DNA of 64,000 bases from contig JANEZZ010001909.1 in NCBI GenBank assembly GCA_026122225.1, positions 434,001 to 498,000 on the forward strand, written 5' to 3'. Each line of letters begins with the position of its first letter. Within the stretch, counting starts at the first letter, position 1. This stretch comes from Heloderma charlesbogerti. Its lineage: Eukaryota > Chordata > Lepidosauria > Squamata > Helodermatidae. Below the pieces are notes generated by a model. It was not told the DNA's origin, made no database searches, and saw only the letters and a list, made by a program, of their open reading frames with translations. This document shows positions 48,980 to 60,140 of the stretch, one piece after another. Both the position numbers and the translations under genes were made by a program.

Positions 48980-49535
48980 TCATCTTGTTTTTCCTTTTTA
49001 TTTCTTTATGCCAAAATAGATATATGCTCTATTTAAATATATTGTTTGACGGTGTATTGTGCACATGCATTTATATATCTAGTATAAAATACATTACTAA
49101 CTGTTGAAGGTTTATTTTGTTTAATTATATAACACTGTATTTTTAATTATTATTATAGGCTACTGGGAATGAACTGTAGGCCTGTTTCTTTGATATTAAG
49201 ATTGATGATATGATATTGAAATGTAAGGTTGCTTATTAAATTGTAAGATTGTTAATGTTATATTTTTTTTTAAATAGAATAGCATCGGAGGCCGCAGGGT
49301 ATTGGGAGTTTAAACTTAATCCTTTAAAGGGGAGGGGGAGGGAAAGAACTTTCATTTTTCTTTGCTTCTTTTCCTCTTTTCCTTTTTCCTTTTCTTTTTG
49401 TTATTGTGGTGTCCTCATTAGAATATTGTATTGCTGGGAAACTGTAGTATTGATTAAGTTGTTAGTATTTTGGTATTGTTTATTTTATTTATAAAGTTAA
49501 AATAAATAAAAATTTATCTTAAAAAAGAATACATT
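48980..49535 (+). other. AT-rich LINE-tail-like stretch
   Basis: Very AT-rich, a CTTTTCC-type pyrimidine block at 49354-49400, then TTTATTTTATTTATAAAGTT and AAAATAAATAAAAATTTATC. It resembles the 3' UTR and tail of an L1-like LINE, but no coding end is visible. Confidence 0.35.
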
Positions 49536-51160
49536 GGAGAGGAATATGCATTCGGTTCAACCAGTCAAACAGCTGCTTATAATAATATCAATCAATTCAT
49601 TGTGCTAAAAGATTTTATTAGTAATTATTTATAATTCATTGCATGCACTGTTTTGTGTTAGTGATCATGAGTACAAAAACATGGCTGGTAGATGGAATAC
49701 AAGAAAGTGATGTCATACAAGAGAGTGAGGAATGAATTTTTGCTTGGCATAACTGAGCTCCATTCAGTGTTGGCACCAAATTCATGGGTTGAGAATTCTT
49801 TAATTCTTAAGCGCATGTCTTTTACAGCAGTTTCTGATTGGTAGATCTAGGGCTTTGAGGGGAAAAATGAAGTCAATCCCACAAAACTGATATCTGCCCA
49901 CTCCTGATCTAGGCAAGACAGAGGTGCGCATAGCCAGTAGAACAAGCAATGTGAATATAAGGGTGCAATCTGTGCTGGATGGAGTTGCACTCCCCTTAAA
50001 ACATAGGTGTGTAGGCTGGAAGCCCTCCTAGACCTTAGATGGCCAGGTGATAGTTGTGGCCAGAGGCACTGGTACAGCACCTGTGCCTCTTTTAGGAAAA
50101 GGCAGACCTGGGACACATGCATTAAGGTATACCACAACTAGACTACTCCAATGCCCTCCACATGGGAAACAAGCATTGAATTGAGCTGTCCTTTACATGC
50201 TTACCCCTGAGTTGACATGCATGGAGTTTAGCTGTGCTTTGTATGCTTGCTGGGAAAGTGTCTAAATTGGTAAGAATTACCTCTGGGTATTTGTGTGTGC
50301 ATGATATATAGCAACACCCATGGGCACTTCCCAGGGCATCAGGTGCCCACTGTAACACCCACAAAACTTTTTTTTTTACACTTCCCCCCTTGTTTAAAAT
50401 ATACATACATGGATTGTATATATCCATAGCAATGAATACATATGAAATGCATACAGCTTTCTGGCAATTATACATAGGCTTCAACAGAAGGAGACCAAAT
50501 ATAAATATCCATTTGAAGGTGGTGTCTATATGCTATCAGTTCAAATACTGAAAGTGCTGTAGGGTCCTCAATCTATTGCATTATTGAAGGTGAATGTTTA
50601 TCTTCCAATGCTGGAATATCAGACTTTTAGCAGTCAAAAGGGCATGGAGAATCCATGTACACTGACCATGTGTTAATTTCCACAAAGCCGGTAAATCATT
50701 TAAAAGAATGTGTACATCAGTGAATATTAAAGACTGTTCCAGTACAAAATATACCTGTGTAATAAGCAACTACTGGACATTGCCAAAACATGTTTAAAAG
50801 CAACATTAGCTGCATTGAACTGCCAGCAATTAGCCAAATTAGACAATCCCTTATTAAAGAGATGTTGCAGTGTCCAATAGACAAGAAACAAAAGTTTTTG
50901 CTGAGTAAGATGCAGCCTAAGATCCATAGACGCAACAGGTAGGTGCTAAAGCGGTGATTCACTGATTAGCATTTTGCGCTGGTACCCACAGCAGTTTTTC
51001 AAATTCCCAGATGTGCCCACAGGTCTAAAAAGGTTGGAGACCCCCAATCTTGATTGTGAATGCCTTGCTGTAGGGTGATGCCTTTCGCTTAAGTCTGTAA
51101 ACACCACATACACACTTGGTGCTGTACACCTAGCAAAAGGTATGGACTGGCAGGAATCTA
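49536..51160. other. INTS5-C11orf98 spacer, AT-rich and unrecognised
   Basis: Part 50390-50930 has long but repeat-like minus-strand frames (for example HLFNKGLSNLANCW) suggestive of an old LINE. No host gene seen. Confidence 0.4.
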
Positions 51161-51167
51161 ATGAATC

Positions 51168-51288
51168 AGCCTTCCCCAAGTTGGTGCTCTCCAGCTGTGT
51201 TGGACTGCAAGTCCCACCACTGCCAGCCAGCATGATGGGAATTGCAGTCCAACACATCTGGAGGGCACCAGGCTGGGGAAGGCTGTAT
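51168..51288. repeat. Palindromic MITE
   Basis: AGCCTTCCCCAAGTTGGTGC ... CACCAGGCTGGGGAAGGCTG. Well preserved. Confidence 0.8.
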
Positions 51289-51426
51289 TAAATGTTGCAG
51301 ATTGAATGAGGCAGTTGCTGCACCTGGATCTGCATTTCCTGTTTTATGAGCTGCTTTCCAAATTGCAACAGAAAGAAGGAATGGCCGCACTTAAAACTGA
51401 ACCCTGATTTCCAAGACCTAAGCCCA

Positions 51427-51448
51427 TCTCTCTCTCTCTCTCTCTCCT
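51427..51448 (+). repeat. CT microsatellite
   Basis: CATCTCTCTCTCTCTCTCTC run, intergenic between C11orf98 and INTS5. Confidence 0.9.
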
Positions 51449-51833
51449 CTGTAGTTGTCTTTCTTAATGACAAGAAATTTCTTATTGTATATGCCATTTC
51501 TTTTTGTACCCAGAAACAATCCCTCCTCCCTTCCAATATCCCAGGCACACACTTTTTCCATTCCAGAAATACACTCTCCCCACCTCCCCAACAACACTAT
51601 GAAAGAAATGAAAGCCAGGAGAGTGCAGAGTGGTTTCTTGTCATTTAATCAGGATGATGTTCATTGCCCTGGAACATCTGAAGCTTGAGCCTATTAAAGC
51701 AGGAAGGCCTGGCCCTATGGGGGTTTAGAAACAGGATGCTGCCTTCCCCTCCAATTGAGATCGGTTGACTACACTGGAAACCCACTCCCTGCCTTTAATC
51801 TAGATAGATTACAGACAGGGAGTGAGCTGCCAG

Positions 51834-51972
51834 GGCAAAATCCAGCATAAATCCTACTTAAAGCAGACACAATGAAATGAATGGGACTTAAGTTAGTCAT
51901 GACTAATTTAAATCCCATTCATTTCAATGTGTCTACTCTAAGAAGGACTTATGCTGGATTTTACCCCCAGTG
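51834..51972. repeat. Palindromic element, about 135 bp
   Basis: GGGCAAAATCCAGCATAAAT and its inverse ATTTATGCTGG-type end (TTATGCTGGATTTTACCCCC), with ATGAAATGAATGGGA / TCCCATTCATTTCA inside. Confidence 0.85.
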
Positions 51973-52202
51973 TGATCAGCCAACCTCAACTGGAGGGGAA
52001 GGGAACATCTGTTCCTAAAGCCACACAGGGTCAAGCCTTCCTGCTTTCATATATATGATCTTATTCATGTTTTCCCTAAAATAAGCCCCATGGAAATCAG
52101 TGGGGCTTACTCCGAAGTTAACTGTGCACAGGATCATAGTCTTCATACATTCACATGCTTTTAATATACAGCAAAGCTGGCTTAGCCACTGGTAATTCTT
52201 TA

Positions 52203-52338
52203 AGGGCACAATCCTACATATGTTTAGAAAGAAAGTCCGACAACCCCAGCATTCCCCAGCCAGCTTGGCTGGCTGGGGAATGCTGGCAGTTGTAGGATCT
52301 TCTTCTGTCTAAACAGGCATAGGATTGCACCCTAATAA
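52203..52338. repeat. Palindromic MITE, GGGCACAATCCTA ends
   Basis: GGGCACAATCCTACATATGT at one end and ATAGGATTGCACCC at the other, core CCCCAGCATTCCCCAGCCAG with its inverse. Confidence 0.8.
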
Positions 52339-52700
52339 GATATTCCATGACATGCACCCACTTAATACAAAGGCTGGGCTAGCTGATTTTTGGGACCCTT
52401 TTCAAGCCCTAAAATTCTAGCCAATGCTGCTCGAGAGAATGAAGAACTCAGAGCTGTTTGTCAAGAGAAACAAACAAGAATTTGATGGACCTGCAGCCTG
52501 TTCTGCAAACCTCTCAAGTCTGTTGCATTTCTTAAAAGGAATTTAGTCACATTCAAGTTTATGGGGCTAAGCTGGTTTGAAATCCAAGCCCTCTGACTTT
52601 TCTGGTTTTGCAGCCTTGGCACCCCCACCCCACAAGTCTGCCAGCTCCAACCCTCAAAAACAAACAAGGAAGCTAGATTTCATGACTTCACAGGGAGATC

Positions 52701-55700
52701 TCAGCTCTTCGGTCCGGGAGCAGGCTCAATTTCCACCATAGCCACATCCAGGCAGTCTGTTACTTTGTCCTTCTTCTTTCCCTTTCCACTCTGAGCACTT
52801 TTACTTGGACCTGGAAAAGCATCAACTGCAATAAGAAAGGACAAAATGGAAGTTAAAAACCATAATCCTTCCTTGGTGCTTGATATACAGCCACTCTCCA
52901 AGCCTGGATCAGCTTTCTTTCCCAATTCATTCCCGCATCTCCAGTTAAAAAGGAGCCATTGCCAGTCAGAGTAGGAAATGTGGGGATGGATAGACCAATG
53001 AGTTCAACGTACTCAGTATGCGGTGACTTCATAAATTCATAACTAAGCTGTGTGCTATGGTTTATGGATTCAGCAATATTGAGCACCTAAGCTTTCCTTG
53101 GACTGCACCACTTCTGGCTGTTGGTCGCCTCCACCTCACTTGAAAAAAATTAACAGTCCTGCATGTAGAAATCGAGCATGTTCAGGTATGGAATAATTGT
53201 AGCTGGGGGGGGGGGGTATCATGCAGGGTAGGGTTTGCCCACTCTGTGATGAAGCATACCAATATGAAAACCACTGCCACTCCCACCCCTCAAAAGCACA
53301 GTACTCCTTGCATGCAGAAAGCTAGTATGCTCAGGAGTACGGCTCAGTTTAGGCTTTGTTTTTCCTAAAGTGGTAAAATCCAGGAAAAGCTTTTGCACTT
53401 GGATCTGCTGGATGTATAAACTGGCCCACAATCCCAAAGCCTCACAGTACTTCAAAATGGTGGTGGCACTTTTAATAATGAACTGACAGACAGGCTGGCC
53501 CTGCCCTCCACTTCCTGGGGAGGTAGACACAAGCCCCTGTTCCTAGACCCAACTGGAGGGAAGAAAGGTTACCCTGCATGTCTGTTTTCTCCTTAGTGGC
53601 ATGGCGGATTTGCTTCAGCAGTTTCCTTCTCTTCTTCCCAGAGAGGGTAATGTTCGCTCGAGCGCTGGATCTGGAGGTGAAGCAAAGAAGAGAAGACATT
53701 TTAACCATGGTCCATTATTAGAATGCCGTTTAAGGGCACAATCCTATCAGTTGCACCCTGGGTACTTCTAAGCCCCCAAACTTGGGGGCTTACAAGTACC
53801 CTATGCAGAGAGGGAGGCGCCTCGCACCTCCTGTGCTGCATTTTAGCTAGATGGGCGATTTCACCTGTCTAGCAGAGGCATCAGGGAGGGAGAGGGAAGG
53901 AGGCTGGAGTGGCCAAAAGAAAAAGCGTAAACCAGCTGCCCCGGCCTTCCCCGCCCCTACTGCCCCCGGAATGCCTCCTTTCCCCTATCTCCAAGCACTG
54001 AGAGGCAGCTGGCGCAGTTCTCCCCATACTGGCTACAAGAGGGAGGGAAGCACGGTTTCCTGGCTCCAAGCTCAGTGCCCTGTCTTCAAGTGTGAAGCCA
54101 GGAAAATGAAAAACTCTATGTCCTCCAGATGATGTCTACGAGACACAGGATTGCTCCCTTAAAAATCCAAGTCTCTCTCTGCTCCAAACACCAGTACAGC
54201 TGTTCCCATGACCTTCAAACCAAGAAGCATCTGCCCTGCTTTGTTCCAGAACCCTGACTCCAGGAGTCCAACTCTAACCATTAAACTTCCTTCCTTTATT
54301 TATTTAATTTAAAATATTTCTTGGCCACCTTTCAGGACAGAAGCTCTCCCAAGGCAGCATACAACAATAAAACACATAATAAAAACCAATACAATCTTAA
54401 AAAGCAATAAAACAGTGACAATAATACAGCAAAAACAGTGACAAAAACAACAGAAACAGGCTGTGGCCTTACCGAAGACCACCTAGCCCTATTATGTTGC
54501 ATTATTTGCTACAGCAGCTAAAAAAATTTGAGCAGGTATTGTAAATAACATGTCAGTGGACCGTAAAGGAAATGCTCTAATCTGAGCAAGATAAAGATAT
54601 TACTGGACATTTTTCTCTAGGATATATTTTTGTTATGATTTTATGTTAAAAGAGAACCAGGGCAGCCCAATTACTCATGTTTTTTGTCTTTGTTTTAGAT
54701 AGTTTTACATTTGTACTATTTGCAATGGCCTACAGCTATAAGCAATAAACACCGTGTTGTTGTAATCAACAGAATCCATACACCCCCGACCCCCAAAATC
54801 CCTTCAAGATTGAATTCTAATTTCTTCTCACGCTTCCCCAGGCTGTACAGAGCTAAGCATAACTCACGAGCGCTTCTTCAGGTGGTGAATAGTGATCAGT
54901 CCCTCATCCACCACAGCTCCCACAATTTGGTGTTTCTTCCGCTTCTGCTTGCTCAGAACACGGCGCCTTTTGAAAAGCTTTTTCTGGAGCTCCTAAAAGA
55001 GAGAAAGAGAAGCCATTTTAGCTGACATAGCTGGCACCTCAAACAAATGTCCTCCTTGTTTGATTTTGCTCCACAAAAGAAAAAGGAGCTGCTTCTTGCG
55101 CAGAGAGGAGCCTGATCTGGATTTTGTCATTTTCACAGAGCGCAGGGGTCAGCAATGTGTGGCTCTCCAGATGTTTTGGCCTACAACTCCCATCAGCCCT
55201 AGCTAACATAGCCAATGGTGAGGGTTCATGGGAGCTGTAGGCCAAAACGTCTGGAAGGCCACATGTTGCCCACCCCGACATAGCAGTTCCATGTCGAGCA
55301 GCAAGAGGCCCCGAGTTCAAATTTCGTCTCCATGACAAACTCACCCAAGTAAGAAAAGGGGAGAAATTAATTGATCCAGTTTGTAGTTCCTAAACTAATA
55401 TGGGAATTGGAATCAATTACCCACTGGTCTTTGCACTTCTTTGAATTTAGGATTTTGTTGTTGTTGTTGTTCAGTCGTTCAGTCGTGTCCGACTCTTCGT
55501 GACCCCATGGACCATAGCACGCCAGGCCTTCCTGTCCTGCGCTCTCTCCCGGAGCGTGCTCAAGTTCATATTCATTGCATCCGTGATGCTATCTAGCCAT
55601 CTCATCCTCTGCCGTCCCCTTCTCCTTTTGCCCTCAGTCTTTCCCAGCATCAGGGTCTTTTCCAGAGAGTTTTCTCTTCGCATTAGGTGGCCAAAATATT

Positions 55701-57027
55701 GGAGCTTCAGCTTCATTATCTGTCCTTCCAATGAGCACTCAGGGTTGATTTCCTTTAGGATGGACTGATTTGACCTCCTTGCAGTCCAGGGGACTCGTGA
55801 GAGTCTTCTCCAGCACCACAGTTCGAAAGCATCAATTCTTCGGCGCTCAGCCTTCCTTATAGTCCAGCTCTCACAGCCATACATTACTACTGGGAAAACC
55901 ATAGCTTTGATTAGACGGACCTTTGTCGGCAAGGTGATGTCTCTGCTTCTTACTATGCTGTCTAGGTTTGCCATAGCTTTCCTCCCAAGGAGCAAGCGTC
56001 TTTTAATTTCATGGCTACAGTCACCATCTGCGGTGATCTTGGAGCCCAAGAAAGTAATTAAAAAGTATTACTTTTTTGAAAATAATATTCAAATTTAGCT
56101 GAAATGCGTTGAAGTATGTATGTACTTTTGTACACATTGCTCCCAATAAAACAACCTTTCCCAACATGGTGCTTTGGACTACCACTTCCAGCATTCCTGA
56201 CATTGGCTGTGTTGGCTGGGGCTGATAAAATGTGAAGTCCAAAACATCTGAAGGGCACCAGGTTGGGGAAGGCTGCAATAAAGTATGCACTTTTGTATAC
56301 ACTGCTTCTAACGTATACTCCAGGAAGCCTCTGGCAAGCCAGGATATGTCAGCCTCAACACTAACCCCATTGACAACGTGGTGTTGGTAAGAATGGTTCC
56401 ACAGATTACTCAGAACAAGGACATAGAATTCTGCATTGCATTTATTAACTAGATTTCTAACAGGTTTAACATACAGAAAACTTCATTATAATAAAGCAAT
56501 AAATGCAACAAATTGCAAAGTCAAAAATGATCATTCTACAACAGGGGTGGGCAGAAGGTAGATCAGGATCCTGACCTACCTTGCAAAGGTGGAATAAGAA
56601 TGCACGTAAAGCACCCTGAATGCTTTAAGGCACAGTCCTATGCATTTCTCAACATAAAAACGTCCTACAACTCGCAGCATGGCTGGCTGGGGCATGCTGG
56701 GAGTTGTAGGACTTTCTTTCTACATAAAAATGCATAGGATTTTGCCTTTAAAAGCGCTACATTAATGCTAATATTCTTACTTCCCTTGCGGGGGGGCGGG
56801 GGAAGGGGAAGAAGCCTGCCGAGTAGCTAGTTTTTTTTAAAAAAAAAACCCTCACAAATAAGATCCTCAATAAGGTTAGATTATTTTTTTGTTCTATTTT
56901 AAATTGCTTCATCCTTATAGTAGGACGTTATTGTTCTTTTACTGGTATTTGTTTTGTTAATACCGCAAGCTGGTCTGTACTCCTTCTAGAGAAGGGGCAG
57001 AGGACAAGAACTTTAATAACTATGACG

Positions 57028-57075
<48 letters not shown>

Positions 57076-57117
57076 TACCGTCCGTGGCCGGTTAATTTTC
57101 CCCGTAGGAGCCCCCAT
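52701..57117 (-). CDS. C11orf98: C11orf98 homologue, small basic protein
   Basis: Four coding exons: 57117-57079 ([13 protein letters not shown]), 54992-54868 ([16 protein letters not shown]... to HHLKKRS), 53670-53573 ([20 protein letters not shown]...), 52825-52701 (acidic-basic tail ending PAPGPKS). Phases match, giving 128 residues. Human C11orf98 shares [35 protein letters not shown] and [17 protein letters not shown]. The N-terminal two thirds are strongly Lys/Arg-rich, the C-terminus is poorly conserved. Function is not established to my knowledge; the composition suggests a nuclear or nucleolar, nucleic-acid-associated protein (inference). It keeps the human position next to INTS5. 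No clear poly(A) signal just downstream. Confidence 0.93.
53735..54160. repeat. Dispersed repeat, GGGCGCAATCCTATG family
   Basis: GGGCACAATCCTATCAGTTG, TAGATGGGCGATTTCACC, AGAGGCAGCTGGCGCAGTTC. C11orf98 intron between the exons at 53670 and 54868. Confidence 0.65.
54288..54480 (-). mobile_element. LINE 3' tail (CR1/L2/Rex group)
   Basis: TTTATTTATTTAATTTAAAA, TTGGCCACCTTTCAGGACAG, CCAAGGCAGCATACAACAAT then an A-rich stretch with AATAAAAC units. Tail type as at 5641 and 14630. A related short tail lies at about 29166-29270. Confidence 0.5.
55142..55280. repeat. Palindromic MITE
   Basis: CAGGGGTCAGCAATGTGTGG ... CCACATGTTGCCCACCCCG. C11orf98 intron 1. Confidence 0.75.
55455..56055 (-). mobile_element. 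RTE/BovB LINE 3' fragment with reverse transcriptase C-terminus
   Basis: A continuous minus-strand frame (56049-55471, 192 codons) reads VYGCESWT-type ([15 protein letters not shown]), [37 protein letters not shown] and [19 protein letters not shown], the signature end of BovB ORF2. It ends in a GTT repeat at about 55455. It is 5'-truncated as usual, and the frame is still open. Confidence 0.93.
56151..56280. repeat. Palindromic MITE
   Basis: ACCTTTCCCAACATGGTGCT ... CACCAGGTTGGGGAAGGCTG. C11orf98 intron 1. Confidence 0.75.
56635..56748. repeat. Palindromic MITE of the same family
   Basis: CAGTCCTATGCATTTCTCAA, CGTCCTACAACTCGCAGCAT and the inverse arm GGGAGTTGTAGGACTTTC, ATGCATAGGATT. Confidence 0.8.
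57027..57074 (+). repeat. ATA microsatellite at C11orf98 splice donor
   Basis: About 16 ATA/TAA units ending 4-5 nt inside intron 1; on the sense strand the donor GTAATT is followed at once by TATTATTATT. Confidence 0.95.
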
Positions 57118-57400
57118 GCTGGACCCACGTGGCCTCTCCTAGCCCACTTCCTTATCTCGTTGTTTAATTTCCGGGTAGGGTACGTATCGCACGTGACCTT
57201 CCGCACCATGAATGGAAGGTCCTCCTGCGTACAACACCCCATCCCCGAAACCCCGCCCCTGCAGTGCTCTGATTGGTCACAAGGGACTTGGCCAACCAGA
57301 GCCGCAGTTGAGCTTGGCTCTTCCCTACCACCATCGTTTTTTGAATTTGCCACGTGGAGGCGCCCAAGGGTATAAGTACCAGCGCTGGGAAAAATCTGCC
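57118..57400. promoter_or_regulatory. Bidirectional promoter of C11orf98 and a plus-strand transcript
   Basis: About 280 bp between two divergent first exons. It holds three CACGTG E-boxes (about 57127, 57189, 57350), a CCAAT motif in inverted form (ATTGG, about 57270), CCAAC near 57292, and on the plus strand a TATAAG box at 57371. The minus side has no TATA. Confidence 0.65.
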
Positions 57401-57433
57401 CTTTCTTTTGGTGTTTGCTTTCGTGCGAGGAAG
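57400..57433 (+). other. TATA-driven 5'-TOP-like first exon, unidentified gene
   Basis: TATAAG at 57371 is followed about 30 nt later by CCCTTTCTTTTGG, a terminal-oligopyrimidine-like start, then GAGGAAG and the strong donor GTAAGG at 57434. No ATG lies in the exon. This layout is typical of translation-machinery and snoRNA-host genes, but I found no box C/D motif pair or confident next exon. Candidate plus-strand acceptors are at about 59853 and 60244. Confidence 0.5.
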
Positions 57434-57958
57434 GTAAGGAAGGGGGGGTGGGACTTAAAAAATAGTGATTGGGTAGATAATTGGAGCTTTTTGTGGCCTG
57501 GAGGGCGGGGATCTATAGTGGTTCTCTGATGTCCTGTAGAATGTAGCCTAGTCACATTTAATTTATGGATGCAACTCATAGAAGCCACGTAGTTGTAGCA
57601 TGGCGTCTGAAAGGCCTCGGGTGGCTTAACTCCTCTCCATGTCTTGGGCCACTTCAGTGGACCGCGTGTGTCTAGATCCTTTTGCTGAGAAATGTGCACG
57701 TGGAAGAGAGTATTCAAATCTATCCTCCCAATTCCCCCGACTCCCGGGAAGCCATGCAGGGTGGCCTTGAGCCGGTCGATACCTCTAAACCCAGCCTACC
57801 CCCCAGGGTTGTTGTAAGGAGATGTCCCTTCTAAAATGGCTAAAAATGGGCGGGAGGGAGAAGGACCACCCCTTCCAAAATAGTTAAAAGGGTGAGGGGG
57901 AGAAGGAGGCTACCTTCCAAACTGATTAAAAATAGCGGGGGATGAAAAGAAGGCAGTA

Positions 57959-59578
57959 CAGTCAGGGCCAGAAATATCGGAAAAAGGATAACTGTTTTGG
58001 CACTTGGCCTCTGTACACCACCACATTGAAGCTGAAAGGAAACACACCCAGATGGGAGCGAAGTCAGGACTTTCAGCTGTCATTCAAGGGGTTTGACAAC
58101 AGTGGGGCACTAACCATCCAGGAAGTACAGCCAGTGGCACACAGACACCCATCGTTGGGGGCTCATAAGTAATGGAACGAATGGCTGACAAGCAGCTGCA
58201 TGGCCAGGTGTGGCCTGTTTCCTGGGTGCCCCAAGACCAATCAAGCAGATAAAAGGCCTGGAGGTGGTTCTGAGTGTTAGATTTGCATTTGGTAGCTGTT
58301 CACTGGAACTCCCAATATGAGGTCCAAAGAGGTGTCCTTGTGAGTGAAGGAGGCCATCATTAGGCTAAGGAAACAAAATTAACCCATCAGAGAGCAAAAA
58401 CAGTGGGAGTGGCCAACACAAACAGTTTGGAACATCCTGAAAAAGAAGGAATTAACTAGAAAGCTCAGCAACAGCAAAAGGCCTGGAAGACCACGGAGGA
58501 CAACTAAAGTGGATGACTGCAGAATTCTGCTCATGGTGAAGAGGAACCCTTTCACAACATCTAGCCAGGTCAAGAGTGCTCTTGCGGAGGTAGGCATGTC
58601 ATTGTCAACATCTACAGTCAAGAAACAGCTTTATGAATGTAAATACAGAGGCTTCACAACAAGGTGCAAAACACTGGTAATGCTCAAGAACCGAAAGGCC
58701 AAATTAGCCTTTGCTAGCAAACACCTAAAAAAGCCTGCCCAGTTCTGGAATAAGATTCTTTGGACTGATGAAACCAAGATTAACTTGTACCAGAATGATG
58801 GGAAGAGAAAAGTATGGAGAAGGAAAGGAACAGCTCATGATCCAAAGCATGCCACATCATTTGTCAAACATGCTGGAGGCAGTGTTACGGCATGGGCATG
58901 TATGGCTGCCAGTGGAACCGGGTCACTGGTGTTTATTGATGACCTGACTGCTGATAAAAGGAGCAGGATGAATTCTGAAGTGTATAGGGCTATACTTTCT
59001 GCTGAGATTCATCCGAATACTGCCAAACTGATAGGACACCACTTCATATTGCAGATGGATAATGACCCAAAACATACCCAAGAGTTTCTGAAGGCAAAGA
59101 AGTGGGATGTTCTTCAATGGCCAAGTCACAGCCCAACAGAGCATGCTTTTCAGTTACTGAAGACAAGACTGAAGGCAGAAAGACCCACAAACAAGCAGCA
59201 GCTGAAGGCAGCTGCAGTAAAGGCCTGGCAAAGCATCTTGAGGGAGGAAACTCGGCATTTGGTCATGCCCATGGGTTCCAGACTTCAGGCAGTCATTGAC
59301 TGCAAAGGATTTTCATCCAGGTATTAAAAGCGATCCTTAAGTTTGAAATGTTGGTTTGTTCCATTACTTATGAGCCACCAACGATGGGGGGGGGGTATGC
59401 CACTGGCTGCCCTTCCTGAAAGGTTAGTGCCCCACTTTTGTCAAACCCCTTGAATTACAACTGAAAGTCCCAACTTCGCTCCCAACTGGGTGTGTTTCCT
59501 TTCAACTTCAGTGTGGTGGTGTACAGAGGCCAACTGCCGAAACAGTTATCCTTGTTCCAATATTTCTGGCCCTGACTG
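57959..59578 (+). mobile_element. Tc1/mariner-type transposon with long inverted repeats
   Basis: Starts CAGTCAGGGCCAGAAATAT and ends with its inverse, flanked by TA on both sides (57957-57958, 59579-59580). The inverted repeats extend about 220 bp (to about 58180 and from about 59360), much longer than the 20-30 bp of many Tc1 elements. Some mismatches between arms show age. It lies in the presumed first intron of the plus-strand transcript. Confidence 0.93.
58317..59327 (+). pseudogene. Tc1-type transposase, decayed
   Basis: An uninterrupted frame of 272 codons (58509-59327) carries WTDETKINLY and QMDNDPKHTQEF, the first two catalytic Asp of a DDE transposase, and ends normally. Upstream the expected HTH start near 58317 (MRSKEVS) is broken by an early TGA and frame changes. 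The usual SPDLNPIEH block is reduced to SPTEH, so the second Asp and the Glu are about 26 residues apart instead of 34. Very likely inactive. Confidence 0.88.
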
Positions 59579-59821
59579 TATATCTTCATCACATGCTTGT
59601 GACAGATGGGATGGCCGCCTCCCATCTTGCTCTGGTTTGTGATCCGCCTGAGGGCATCTGTCTGGCCCCTGTTGGAGACAAGGAGCTACGTGTTTGGCAG
59701 TGCCTGGCTTTTTAGTAACCTGTAGCCCCTAAGCGATCCGTTCTGTGGCGTCTAAGATAATGGATCCTGCTTCTTGTCATTTTCTGAAATGTTTAGACTC
59801 TGCAAAGATGAGTGAGCTCAC

Positions 59822-59947
59822 CGTCTCAGTGCAGTGCCTCCTTTTCTTGGCAGGCCCGGGTCTTGCAGTGCCCGGCTCTGTAATGTCCGGAGGGAAAGGA
59901 ATGCCCACCCAGTGTTCTGTCTTCGGTGCCAGCTGCTTCGCCATCTG
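59822..59947 (-). other. Exon-like open stretch, unassigned
   Basis: Minus-strand frame MAKQLAPKTEHWVGIPFPPD followed by ITEPGTARPGPAKKRRHCTET reaches a good donor (ACG before GTGAGC). The acceptor (ACCAG at 59948) has a poor pyrimidine tract. On the plus strand the same block has a good acceptor (CTTTTCTTGGCAG at 59841-59853). I do not recognise the peptide, and it could be chance. Confidence 0.25.
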
Positions 59948-60029
59948 CTGGTTCTATCCTCAAACACTGGGACAAAGCTATATTGCCTTTTCTGTTCAAC
60001 ATGCCCCTGCACATGGTTGTAGCATATTA

Positions 60030-60140
60030 TGAAGCTACCTTCCCAATCAGATGCCCTCCATATGTGCTGAATTACAGCTCCCATCATTCTTGGCCATGCA
60101 GGCTGGGGGTGATGGGAGCTGTAATTAAACACCCTTTGCA
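60030..60140. repeat. Palindromic MITE
   Basis: GAATTACAGCTCCCATCATT and GATGGGAGCTGTAATTAAAC arms. Confidence 0.7.

Noticed and set aside
55471..56049. 192-codon minus-strand frame as a host gene
   Set aside because: It is the C-terminus of BovB reverse transcriptase, 5'-truncated without a promoter.
59750..59798. Box C/D-like snoRNA with GTCTAA/TTAGAC terminal stem
   Set aside because: A CTGA D box is present but the C box is wrong (ATAATGG), so no snoRNA is claimed.
59874..60032. Plus-strand 49-codon frame beginning MSGGKGMPTQ
   Set aside because: Preceded by a decent acceptor but has no recognised family and runs into a MITE; not enough to call a gene.
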